Below, piece after piece: positions 46,867 to 55,134 of a stretch of DNA of 64,000 nt. Source of the DNA: Sulfurimonas sp. (lineage in GTDB: Bacteria > Campylobacterota > Campylobacteria > Campylobacterales > Sulfurimonadaceae); contig NZ_CP093397.1 of assembly GCF_029027585.1 (NCBI RefSeq), positions 2,221,405-2,285,404 on the forward strand, read 5' to 3'. Below the pieces are notes generated by a model, which was not told the DNA's origin, did no database searches, and saw only the letters and a list, made by a program, of their open reading frames with translations. Numbering within the stretch: the first letter of the stretch is position 1; each line of letters opens with the position of its first letter. The position numbers and the translations under genes were made by a program.

Positions 46867-47331
46867 TTAGTTTCTAGATTTTTGCATTATATAATTTTTT
46901 TTCATTATATCTCGCATATCTAACATCGTTTTAAAGTCTTTTTTCTGAGAACTATTTAGAACATTGTACACTTTTTCTATTGTATCTGCTCTGCGTTCAA
47001 CCTTATTGTTTCGTTTTTGATTTGCAAGTTTTATAAATTTTTCTTTGTTAAAACTAGTATCACTAAATGCTGTTTTAGGGTTTGGCATACTTTTCATGTT
47101 ATCTTTTATGATGCTTCTTATTTGAGTTCTTTGTTTATCACTCAAGTCAAGTTTCATAAACATCTTGACTAAACCATGTCCTCTGTTATGACGCATACCT
47201 TGCTTCATCATCTTATGTTGTTTACAAGTATAGCCATTTCCTTGTTTCATATTTGATTGTGGAGAAAATGCTAAAAGTGATGACGCTAAAAGTACTGAAG
47301 TACCTAAACCTATAATTATTGTTTTGTTCAT
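46867..47331 (-). CDS. Spy/CpxP-family periplasmic protein
   Basis: A 154-residue exported, basic, Met/His/Lys-rich protein. After the signal peptide (~1-21) there is a Met/His-rich stretch (KQHKMMKQGMRHNRGH), then the LTxxQ-type LDLSDKQRTQI and a second LNSSQKKDFKTML, the two motifs of the Spy/CpxP fold. Family members inhibit the Cpx kinase or act as periplasmic chaperones, and some bind metals. It heads the operon with regulator and kinase, so feedback is likely. Confidence 0.78.
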   Translation of the reverse strand: MNKTIIIGLGTSVLLASSLLAFSPQSNMKQGNGYTCKQHKMMKQGMRHNRGHGLVKMFMKLDLSDKQRTQIRSIIKDNMKSMPNPKTAFSDTSFNKEKFIKLANQKRNNKVERRADTIEKVYNVLNSSQKKDFKTMLDMRDIMKKNYIMQKSRN

Positions 47332-47435
47332 AATGAACTCCTTATGTTTGATAATAAAAGTATAAGCTACTAGATTTAATGAAGTGTTAATTTAAGTTTA
47401 ATGGAATATTAACGGTTGTGGATATATAGTAATGT

Positions 47436-49280
47436 TTAAAAGTTATATTTTTTTGTAATAAATGTATTAATTTTTTCTTCATTTTTTGTACTTAATAAAA
47501 TTTTTATATCTTCTTCGTTAAAATTATAAACTCCAAAATCTTTCAGATAATTTTTTCCTAAGCCAAAATAACCAGAAGCATAGTGTTTACTTTTATTTTC
47601 AATATATTTCCAAGCTATATTTGACATTAACAACTTTTGTAAAATTTTTAAATCTTCATTCTTCTTCGAATAAGCTGCCATTCCATTATAAAAATATAAA
47701 TTTTCATCACTATTTAAAACAGCTTTAAATCCTTCTTTTACTAGCTGTGGAAAGAACAGTTTATGTTTTACTTTCTCGAGGGATTGTGTTCTACCAAATG
47801 CATACCAAACTGGATATTTTCCATTCCCTTTATCTCTAGTAGACAATAGTTCTCTTTTTGTAAGTAAATATTCATAAGCTTTAGGAAATTGTTTTTTTAA
47901 ATTGTCTTCATTAATTATAGTAGCTTGATTATTTTCATCATGAGTGTATGGAAAAATTACTTTTTCTTTCAAGTTTTTAATATCTGTTTGTGTATTAAAT
48001 TGATTAGAATTAATCACTTCTTTACATATTTCTTGTTCAATGGGTGTACAATCTTTCATATAAAAATATTTTTCATCTTCGTCAATTGATTTAAATATAT
48101 ACACATGATTCTTTAATGTAGCTATACCACTCTTTGTATTATATAGCTCTCCAAATGCTGTACCAATTGATTCTATAGTATTTATAAATTTAGTATTTTT
48201 TAAACTCCATCCTTTATGTGCATCTAATGTTGAATAAGCATCTTTATTAAATTTTATCAAATCAATATCTATTAAAGTTGCTTCTTTCGAGTGAGTATAA
48301 GACACAAAATCTGATTCTCTCTTTTCAAGGAAACAAATGCATGTATAAGTCATTCTGGATTTAAAAATTTGTTCATCTTTAAAATCTATTATTTTTAGTA
48401 GTACTTTCTTTTCTGTAAAATATTCTCTTATAGCTCTACCATTCACGCTATGCATAAATGTGTTTACAGTTATAAACCCTAAAATTCCATTATCTGTGAG
48501 TAACTTATATCCAATCTGAAAAAATGGAATATACAAATCAGGGTGACCAGTTTTACATGTACTCCATTTTTGCATAAGTTCTTTAGTTCTATCATCCATG
48601 TTTCTTGAACATACATACGGTGGATTTCCTAATATCAAGTCAAAACCATTATTCCTATTAATCTGTTTATCTTCTTTTAGCCAGTCGAATTCTAATGTAT
48701 CTGCTGTATATAAATTAAACTTAAACTCTTTTTCATCCTCACCCTGAGTAATTGCTAATAAAGTAAGTAATATTTTTGTTCTCTCTACACTATATTTTTG
48801 AATGTCAATTCCAAAAATATTTTCTTTATATATATTTTTAAAAGATTTATTTGTTCTTTTTTTCACTTCTAATGATGCATCAATTAAAAATCCACCACAA
48901 CCACAAGCAATATCAGCTATTTTAATTTTTTCTATTTTATTTCTTTTTAATTCACTAAATGATTGTTCAGTAATATATTTTCTAATATTTTGAGGTGTGT
49001 ATATTGCTCCATTTACTAATTTTTCTGATGGAGAGATGACGAACTCAAAAAGTTCTAGTAGTTCTTCAAAACATAATTTTTGATTCTCATTTTGTAAAAT
49101 CTCATTAAAATCTTTTAATAACTTATACTCATGAGTATTTTTAAAGATAATTAAATTATTTATTTTTTCATTAATAACTATGGAAATATTCTTGTGTTTT
49201 AAAAATGAAGTTACTAAAAGCCTATTGACAATTTTAATGTCTATACTCTTATTTAAAAAATTTAAAATATTTTTATTCAA
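47436..49280 (-). CDS. Eco57I-like N6-adenine DNA methyltransferase
   Basis: A 614-residue methyltransferase. The SAM motif IADIACGCGGFLIDASL lies near residue 125 and the catalytic LILGNPPYV near 215; a target-recognition region follows (~350-614). No nuclease domain is evident in the N-terminus; the separate HNH gene upstream would supply cutting. It begins with TTG at 49280 directly after the HNH stop (no spacer). It is the last gene of the four-gene cluster. Confidence 0.85.
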   Translation of the reverse strand: MNKNILNFLNKSIDIKIVNRLLVTSFLKHKNISIVINEKINNLIIFKNTHEYKLLKDFNEILQNENQKLCFEELLELFEFVISPSEKLVNGAIYTPQNIRKYITEQSFSELKRNKIEKIKIADIACGCGGFLIDASLEVKKRTNKSFKNIYKENIFGIDIQKYSVERTKILLTLLAITQGEDEKEFKFNLYTADTLEFDWLKEDKQINRNNGFDLILGNPPYVCSRNMDDRTKELMQKWSTCKTGHPDLYIPFFQIGYKLLTDNGILGFITVNTFMHSVNGRAIREYFTEKKVLLKIIDFKDEQIFKSRMTYTCICFLEKRESDFVSYTHSKEATLIDIDLIKFNKDAYSTLDAHKGWSLKNTKFINTIESIGTAFGELYNTKSGIATLKNHVYIFKSIDEDEKYFYMKDCTPIEQEICKEVINSNQFNTQTDIKNLKEKVIFPYTHDENNQATIINEDNLKKQFPKAYEYLLTKRELLSTRDKGNGKYPVWYAFGRTQSLEKVKHKLFFPQLVKEGFKAVLNSDENLYFYNGMAAYSKKNEDLKILQKLLMSNIAWKYIENKSKHYASGYFGLGKNYLKDFGVYNFNEEDIKILLSTKNEEKINTFITKKYNF

Positions 49281-49853
49281 TTATATTTCTGTATGAAAAA
49301 GATTAGTATATTTATTAATCTTCTTTTGTATCTTTTTAAATTCTCGTAAGATGATTAATTCTTTTTCATGTCCTTCACCTAATCTAACTATTTCACTATC
49401 AATTTCAATACTTTGTTTTTGTAACTTCTCTATCATCCATAATAGTTCATGTCGTTTTAAATGAAAATTCAAATTTGTATGAATATATTTTCCTTGCTCC
49501 GTTTTAGATATTAGTTGACCCTTAGTATTACGAGCTAAATGATTGTCAAATTCACTTTCACAAGGGTCTAGAAATCCTTGTGTATCTTTCCACTTATTAG
49601 ATTTTGCTCTATTGCAAAATGGGCAGGAATACACTAAATTTGAATATTCTTCTTTTAAAGTATTAAATTTTTTTATTGAATGTGGTTTAAAATGGTCAAT
49701 CTGATAACCTCTAACTCCACCATGAAAAAAATCTAAATCATCACAATAGCCACATCTTCTATTAAAGTCTTCTCTAATGTATGGCTTAAAAGATGTATAA
49801 CTAGCATATGTTTTATCACAAGTTCTATTTGGTTTTTGTTGTTGAATATTCAT
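49281..49853 (-). CDS. HNH endonuclease
   Basis: A 190-residue HNH nuclease. A zinc-type RRCGYCDD lies at ~33, then the catalytic YQIDHFKPHS (~51-60), and YSNLVYSCPFCNRAKSNKW supplies the Asn, second CXXC and the closing His/Asn-equivalent residues. C-terminal ~70 residues are helical. It resembles the TIGR02646/PtuB-like HNH group found in defence operons. Its ATG shares one base with the stop of the receiver gene (TAATG). Confidence 0.82.
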   Translation of the reverse strand: MNIQQQKPNRTCDKTYASYTSFKPYIREDFNRRCGYCDDLDFFHGGVRGYQIDHFKPHSIKKFNTLKEEYSNLVYSCPFCNRAKSNKWKDTQGFLDPCESEFDNHLARNTKGQLISKTEQGKYIHTNLNFHLKRHELLWMIEKLQKQSIEIDSEIVRLGEGHEKELIILREFKKIQKKINKYTNLFHTEI

Positions 49854-50521
49854 TAATTTAACTTTTGAAGTTCTTCAAGCAGCTTATCTGTACTATCAAT
49901 CATTTTATGAAGTTCATCTAAATTTTTTGTACCTTTTAAATGTTCAGGTATTGCAGACTTTTGACTTGTAGATTTTTCTATAAAGCTATCTAATTCTAAT
50001 AGTCTTGCCTCTTCTGGGGCATTTAAAGGTTCTTTATTTGATTTCTCTATAAGTTCTAAAAGTTCTGCTTGTGAATTTTCAATTCTTTTCTTGTAATGTA
50101 TAATTTGATGTTCTACTGTATCTAAAAAATTAGCTTTTGCATTAGTTTTTTCTTCACTACCATGTAATATATCCTTAATATAAATAATGTTAACATCTTG
50201 ACTTGTTTTTATAGCATCATCATCATATGATGTTAAAACAAAACAAGGAAATTTATCTTTATTTTCTAAAATCATTTCTGTTAAATCAACACCAGTATAT
50301 GGAACATTATAATCTATATCATTTTTATATTCATTTAGCATGTAATCTGAAATAATAGCATCTGGATTTTCTTCAAATATTTTTATATACATCTCTTCTA
50401 GTGTTTTTTCAGGTAATAAATATTTAATTTTAAATTGACCACTATTATCTTTTTCTTCAAAATAATCTAAAAAATCTTCAATATCTTCTTGATGCTCATC
50501 AATATAAAGTATTTTATACAT
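49853..50521 (-). CDS. Receiver-domain protein of the kinase-nuclease cluster
   Basis: A 222-residue protein starting with a response-regulator receiver: acidic residues D8/E9 in YIDEHQED, the phospho-acceptor D59 in AIISDYML, T97 in FVLTSYDDD and K116 in IYIKDIL. All five functional positions are present. The C-terminal ~90 residues form a coiled-coil tail rather than a DNA-binding domain. The start at 50521 is chosen for the AAGGAG upstream. A signalling link between the kinase-like ATPase and nuclease is inferred. Confidence 0.75.
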   Translation of the reverse strand: MYKILYIDEHQEDIEDFLDYFEEKDNSGQFKIKYLLPEKTLEEMYIKIFEENPDAIISDYMLNEYKNDIDYNVPYTGVDLTEMILENKDKFPCFVLTSYDDDAIKTSQDVNIIYIKDILHGSEEKTNAKANFLDTVEHQIIHYKKRIENSQAELLELIEKSNKEPLNAPEEARLLELDSFIEKSTSQKSAIPEHLKGTKNLDELHKMIDSTDKLLEELQKLN

Positions 50522-50531
50522 TACATTCTCC

Positions 50532-52916
50532 TTATGAATTATTTTTTTTGAATGATAGTCTAATTCCAAAACCACCATTTGTTGGGTATAACAAATTTAC
50601 TGTTCCATTATTGTCTTTTACAATTGATTGAATTAACCACATACCAAGTCCTGTACCTTCTTCATCACCTGTATGTTTATTGACATTTGTAGTAAACATT
50701 GGTTCAAAGATTTCATCATGATTTGTAATATCTTTCGATAAACCTGTTCCATTATCATAGTATTCAATTACTATTTCTTTTGGTGAGTCTTTAATATCAA
50801 TTTGGATTTCTCTATTTCTATCAATTGTTGAATTATTAAAGGCATCAATAGAGTTAACCAAAAGATTATTAAAAATACTATCTACATCAATTTCAAATAT
50901 TTTCATTGATGCTTGTTCAATATTATCAATTTTTAAATTAATTGCCCTATTATTGAGTACTGTTTGCCATTCCTCTTTAAAAATATTAAAGTAGCTTTTA
51001 AATTTAAGTTGCTTCATTTTTCTTTTATCTTTTCTAGCAACTCCTAATGAGAAATGTAACCAGTTTTGAAGTTTCAAATCTTGCTTTTTCATTCTTTCTA
51101 ATAAATAGTAAGGGTTTTTTCTATTTTCTATATTCTTATAATCTTCTTCTTGGATTTTTTCACTTATCAATTTTTTTAACTTATCTATTCTCGAATTTAA
51201 ATTTTGTGATATTTTACTCAAATCATGACTAAAAGAGGCTATAACTATACCACTACTTGCCATACCGCGTAAAAGCTTTTGCTCATCTTTTAAGTTCTCA
51301 ATTTCTTCTTCTTTGTCTTCTAGTCTTTTCGACAAAACAACCTTATCAGAATCTCCAATATTTCCCTCATTTAAAAGGGCTTTATTATATTGTTTATTTT
51401 TTCTATTTTCTTCTAGAATTTTTTTTGCTAATTCATCAGCATATTTTTTTTCTTTTTCATTAGTATTTGTTCGTTCATGAAATGATCTCATCTCTTTAGC
51501 AATATAAGCTCTATCCTCTTCAAATATAGATAATATTTTTAAAATTATTTTTTGAAAAACTTGAAAAGTCTTATTATCCTGCAATCCTTCTCTACTTGAT
51601 TTATCTTGAAAATCTACATTACCTAGTCTTGTAATGCTAATTGCTCCTGCAATATTATTTGCTTTTACTTTCCAGCTACCACTTGTATGTGCAACTGGTG
51701 CAGGACTTTTGGCTTGTCTATTTCCTAAACCAAGCCAATCAAAAGAACTATCATTAATTTCACCATAAGGTCGAACTCTAAAGTCATCTCTAAAAAGTTT
51801 AATTCCACCAAATTTATTTAACCAATATTTTCTGTTATGAATAGTAAATGTTTTATAATAAAATGTTTCAACATCTTTTTTTTCATATCCTCTTTTCATG
51901 AAGTAAAAAGTAACTTCAAAACTGCCTATTTTAGAAAAAGTATTATCTGTGTCTTTTTTAGCAAAACCTTTAATAAGTTGACTGTAAGTTTTTTCTATCT
52001 CCCAATACCCTTTTTCAAAAATTTCTTTTTCATATTGAGGTAAAGTTGAATTTATACTATTAAAAAAATCTGGGTTTATTCTAGCAATATCATATTCGTT
52101 TCTATATATTTTAATATTTACATTTTGATTTTTATCTGCTTTTGCAACTATTTTATAGTCGTAATCATCACAAATTGAACCTATGATTTCACCATATTTA
52201 TTTTTTTCACTTTCATTAAACAAAAATAGTCTAAAAGTACTATTCTCTTTTGGTGGAATGAGAACTTCTAAATCATTAAAAACTTGTTCCACATAAAAAT
52301 CATCCCAATTATCTCTAAGACCTGAAATTTTTAATACTGTCCCATATTCAAAAGAAAACTCATTTAGTATTTTTTCAACACTTTTATTATCAATTTCATC
52401 TAGAATATATTTTTTTAGGTCTACTTCTTTTTCTCCAATAAGATTCGCTTCAACTTCACCTATTGTTTTAAAAGCACCTTCAAAATCTCTCCAATCAACT
52501 TCCCAGAAATAAGCTATATTTTCACTTACTTTTCCATCTTCATAAATATCTTTATGAACAGAAGGATTAAACTTAGTTAGCATTTCACATTTATCACCAA
52601 GTTTATCTAGTGCAAAGCGACCTATACCTTTTGCTCCAGCTTTTACCCTACCAGTTTCTGTAAATATATCATTTGCTTTATTATCTGTACCGATAGTCAT
52701 CCAATGGTCTATTATTATTTGTTCTGTCATCCCTTCACCAGAATCAATAATAAATAATTCATCTTTTTCTTTGTTGAAGTATATTAGTGAGATAGGACTA
52801 TCAGCATCATAAGAATTTTTAACAAGTTCAATTATAGCACCTTTAGATGATGCTATATTTTCACGACCTATTAGTCGTGCTGTTCTTGCTGATACTTTAA
52901 AAGGTATTTTTGCCAT
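50532..52916 (-). CDS. Double-GHKL ATPase/histidine-kinase-like protein of a restriction-type cluster
   Basis: A 794-residue cytoplasmic protein with two Bergerat (GHKL) ATPase modules. The N-terminal one is Hsp90/MORC-like: KGAIIELVKNSYDAD (~25-40), IIDSGEGMT (~57), GAKGIGRFALDKLGD (~95). A ~300-residue middle and a coiled coil (~480-560) follow. Then a histidine-kinase-type box SFSHDLSKISQNL (H564) and a second GHKL domain with NNLLVNSIDAF, YDNGTGLS and GTGLGMWL. It is the first gene of the cluster with the receiver, HNH and methyltransferase genes 10 nt or less apart. MORC-like ATPases in prokaryotic RM loci are known; this double form with a receiver partner is less familiar. Confidence 0.78.
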   Translation of the reverse strand: MAKIPFKVSARTARLIGRENIASSKGAIIELVKNSYDADSPISLIYFNKEKDELFIIDSGEGMTEQIIIDHWMTIGTDNKANDIFTETGRVKAGAKGIGRFALDKLGDKCEMLTKFNPSVHKDIYEDGKVSENIAYFWEVDWRDFEGAFKTIGEVEANLIGEKEVDLKKYILDEIDNKSVEKILNEFSFEYGTVLKISGLRDNWDDFYVEQVFNDLEVLIPPKENSTFRLFLFNESEKNKYGEIIGSICDDYDYKIVAKADKNQNVNIKIYRNEYDIARINPDFFNSINSTLPQYEKEIFEKGYWEIEKTYSQLIKGFAKKDTDNTFSKIGSFEVTFYFMKRGYEKKDVETFYYKTFTIHNRKYWLNKFGGIKLFRDDFRVRPYGEINDSSFDWLGLGNRQAKSPAPVAHTSGSWKVKANNIAGAISITRLGNVDFQDKSSREGLQDNKTFQVFQKIILKILSIFEEDRAYIAKEMRSFHERTNTNEKEKKYADELAKKILEENRKNKQYNKALLNEGNIGDSDKVVLSKRLEDKEEEIENLKDEQKLLRGMASSGIVIASFSHDLSKISQNLNSRIDKLKKLISEKIQEEDYKNIENRKNPYYLLERMKKQDLKLQNWLHFSLGVARKDKRKMKQLKFKSYFNIFKEEWQTVLNNRAINLKIDNIEQASMKIFEIDVDSIFNNLLVNSIDAFNNSTIDRNREIQIDIKDSPKEIVIEYYDNGTGLSKDITNHDEIFEPMFTTNVNKHTGDEEGTGLGMWLIQSIVKDNNGTVNLLYPTNGGFGIRLSFKKNNS

Positions 52917-53067
52917 CTATGCTTCTTTGTTTTAATTATTTAGATTATATCTAACTTAATTTATAAATTTACTTTTGTAACTAAAAATATTCATTTATCA
53001 TTTATCAATTATTACTTGTATGTTTTGCTGATTATATGTGAAAATTGGTCTTAATAATGTAAATATA

Positions 53068-54120
53068 TTAACCCATCAATCTATTAATATCATTAAAAAG
53101 ACCTAAGCCCATTAGTGAAAAAAGTATTACCCAGCCTGCTATTGTTAGTTTTATGATGACTGATTCACTTGCTTCTCGTCTAAAGATAAATTCATAAAGA
53201 TTAAACATTATGTGCCCGCCATCTAGTGCGGGGATAGGTAGCAGGTTTAATACACCTAAGTTTACAGATATTAAAGCTGCGAAAAACAGAACACTCATCC
53301 ATCCTTGTGCAGTAGCATCTGAGGTAAGTTTTACTATGCTTATGACACCGCCTAACTCTTTTGCTGGAACTTCTCCAACTATGAGTTTTTTAAGTCCTGT
53401 AAATATCATAGTAGATGCAAAAATAGTTTGCTCTGTTGCGTAAGATAGTGTGTCAGATGGAGATAGTTCAAGCTTATGAAATACTCCTGCACTAGCGATG
53501 CCAATCATCTTCTTTTGTATAACTTCATTAAACATATTTGTAGTTTCTCGTATGCTAGGAGTAAGTGTTTTAAACTCTATATAGCCACCTCTTTGTATTT
53601 CTATGTTTAAACTTCCATCCGAATCACTGATGATTTTTGCCATCTCTTTCCATGCAATAATTTTTACTCCATCTATGGACTTTATGATGTCATCTGTTTG
53701 CAAGCCAGCTTTAAAAGCAGGGGAGTCTTTAACAACTTCACCAATTACAGGAGATAAAATATTTGGACCACCAAGAGCGATACCGAAGTATAAGAAAAAT
53801 GCTAAAACAAAGTTAGCAGCAGGACCCGCTAAAAGTATAAATATTTTTTGCATAGGTGTTTTTACATTGTAACTATCAGCATCTAGGCTTTTTTTGGTTG
53901 GGTCAGAATCATCTTGACCTTTCATGCGAACATACCCACCAAGTGGAACAGCAGAGATGCTCCACTCTGTATCCCACTTTCTAAATGTAAATAGTCTTTT
54001 TCCAAAGCCTATACTAAAAACTTCAACAGTAACACCCATAAATTTTGCCGCTGCATAGTGACCTAATTCGTGAAAAAATATAAGTCCTGAAAGGACTAAA
54101 ATAGATACTAAGATACTCAT
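53068..54120 (-). CDS. rseP: Site-2 intramembrane metalloprotease RseP
   Basis: A 350-residue inner-membrane zinc protease that cuts anti-sigma factors or signal-peptide remnants within the membrane. The zinc motif HELGH is at residues 17-21, a PDZ domain (~110-190) includes VKDSPAFKAGLQTDDIIKSIDG, and the second motif NLLPIPALDGGH (~300) gives the third ligand. Four helices. Its ATG overlaps the pgsA stop by 4 nt. Confidence 0.93.
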   Translation of the reverse strand: MSILVSILVLSGLIFFHELGHYAAAKFMGVTVEVFSIGFGKRLFTFRKWDTEWSISAVPLGGYVRMKGQDDSDPTKKSLDADSYNVKTPMQKIFILLAGPAANFVLAFFLYFGIALGGPNILSPVIGEVVKDSPAFKAGLQTDDIIKSIDGVKIIAWKEMAKIISDSDGSLNIEIQRGGYIEFKTLTPSIRETTNMFNEVIQKKMIGIASAGVFHKLELSPSDTLSYATEQTIFASTMIFTGLKKLIVGEVPAKELGGVISIVKLTSDATAQGWMSVLFFAALISVNLGVLNLLPIPALDGGHIMFNLYEFIFRREASESVIIKLTIAGWVILFSLMGLGLFNDINRLMG

Positions 54121-54671
54121 TTGTTCTCATCTTTTAAGATAGCTTTTTTAAATCCCCAAAGATACTCAAATCCAGAATAAAGAGTTAAAAATACAGCAAA
54201 CCAAAGAAGTTCACTAGCAAATGGCCAATGCATTAGTAAAAATCCTATGGCAATCATTTGTGCAACGGTTTTAACTTTTCCAGCCCATGAAGCTTTTACT
54301 TCTAGACCTTCGCTTACTGCTACTGTTCTTATCCCTGTTATAAATAATTCTCTAACTATAATGATATATATTGCCCAAGCAGAGGCAGCACCTGTCATCA
54401 TAAGACCTAAAAAAGCTGCAAGAGTTAGCATCTTGTCTGCAAGTGGGTCAAGTATTGCACCCATCATTGTCATTTGATTCCATTCTCGTGCTATGAAACC
54501 ATCGAAAAAGTCAGTTGCAGATGCAAGAACAAACAAAAGAGTTGCAAAGTAGTAGTTCCATGAGATATGAAATCCATTATCTGTAAAAATTTGTGGATTT
54601 AAAATTACCCAGAACATCAACGGTGCTAAAAGTATGCGAAGCGATGCTAGAGCGTTTGGGAGGTTTAGCAA
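54117..54671 (-). CDS. pgsA: CDP-diacylglycerol-glycerol-3-phosphate phosphatidyltransferase
   Basis: A 184-residue inner-membrane phospholipid synthase making phosphatidylglycerol phosphate. The CDP-alcohol phosphotransferase motif is complete: DFFDGFIAREW then GAILDPLADK (DX2DGX2ARX8GX3DX3D). Helices before and after match PgsA. It overlaps rseP by 4 nt; this pgsA-rseP order is common in Campylobacterota. Confidence 0.93.
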   Translation of the reverse strand: MLNLPNALASLRILLAPLMFWVILNPQIFTDNGFHISWNYYFATLLFVLASATDFFDGFIAREWNQMTMMGAILDPLADKMLTLAAFLGLMMTGAASAWAIYIIIVRELFITGIRTVAVSEGLEVKASWAGKVKTVAQMIAIGFLLMHWPFASELLWFAVFLTLYSGFEYLWGFKKAILKDENK

Positions 54672-54720
54672 AAAAAGTCCTTAAATTTATAATTATGTGA
54701 TTTTATCTTTTTTTAGCTTA

Positions 54721-55047
54721 TCAATGGTTTATTTTTCTATTTAAAGCTTTTTCAACAGATGCTATTTTAGTTTTTAGTCTATTTTTTGTGTTTTTACGAA
54801 TATCAAACTTTAGTGAAGAATACACTCTTTCGCAGTCACTTAGTTGCTCATAAGCAAGCTCTATTATAGATAATGCTTCTTTCATTGTGTCAGTCTCAAC
54901 AACAGTTCCCATAGGCGTTAATTGGTAAGATACACCTGATTTGTCTATGGCATCTATTATTTTGCTAACTTGTGCAGAAACAGAAGAACCATCTCTACAT
55001 TCATCTGAAGTTGGAAACATACTGAACTCTAGTAAAACACTTAACAT
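54721..55047 (-). CDS. MTH1187/YkoF-like thiamine-binding protein
   Basis: A 108-residue small protein of the MTH1187 (DUF77) group, with ferredoxin-like fold: LLEFSMFPTSDECRDGSSVSAQVSK at the start, then SYQLTPMGTVVETDTMKEAL (~40-60). Members bind thiamine or a pyrimidine precursor. It faces away from the integrated element that begins 63 nt past its start. Confidence 0.8.
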   Translation of the reverse strand: MLSVLLEFSMFPTSDECRDGSSVSAQVSKIIDAIDKSGVSYQLTPMGTVVETDTMKEALSIIELAYEQLSDCERVYSSLKFDIRKNTKNRLKTKIASVEKALNRKINH

Positions 55048-55134
55048 ATGCCTATCCTTGGGACTTTAAAAGTCAATTTATTTTTCTTTTGTTGTTTTTG
55101 ATACACAAAAATGATACAAGGATTATATCTTATC

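Noticed and set aside
55048..55134. Attachment site at the left end of the element
   Set aside because: No tRNA and no direct repeat matching another place in the window was seen.
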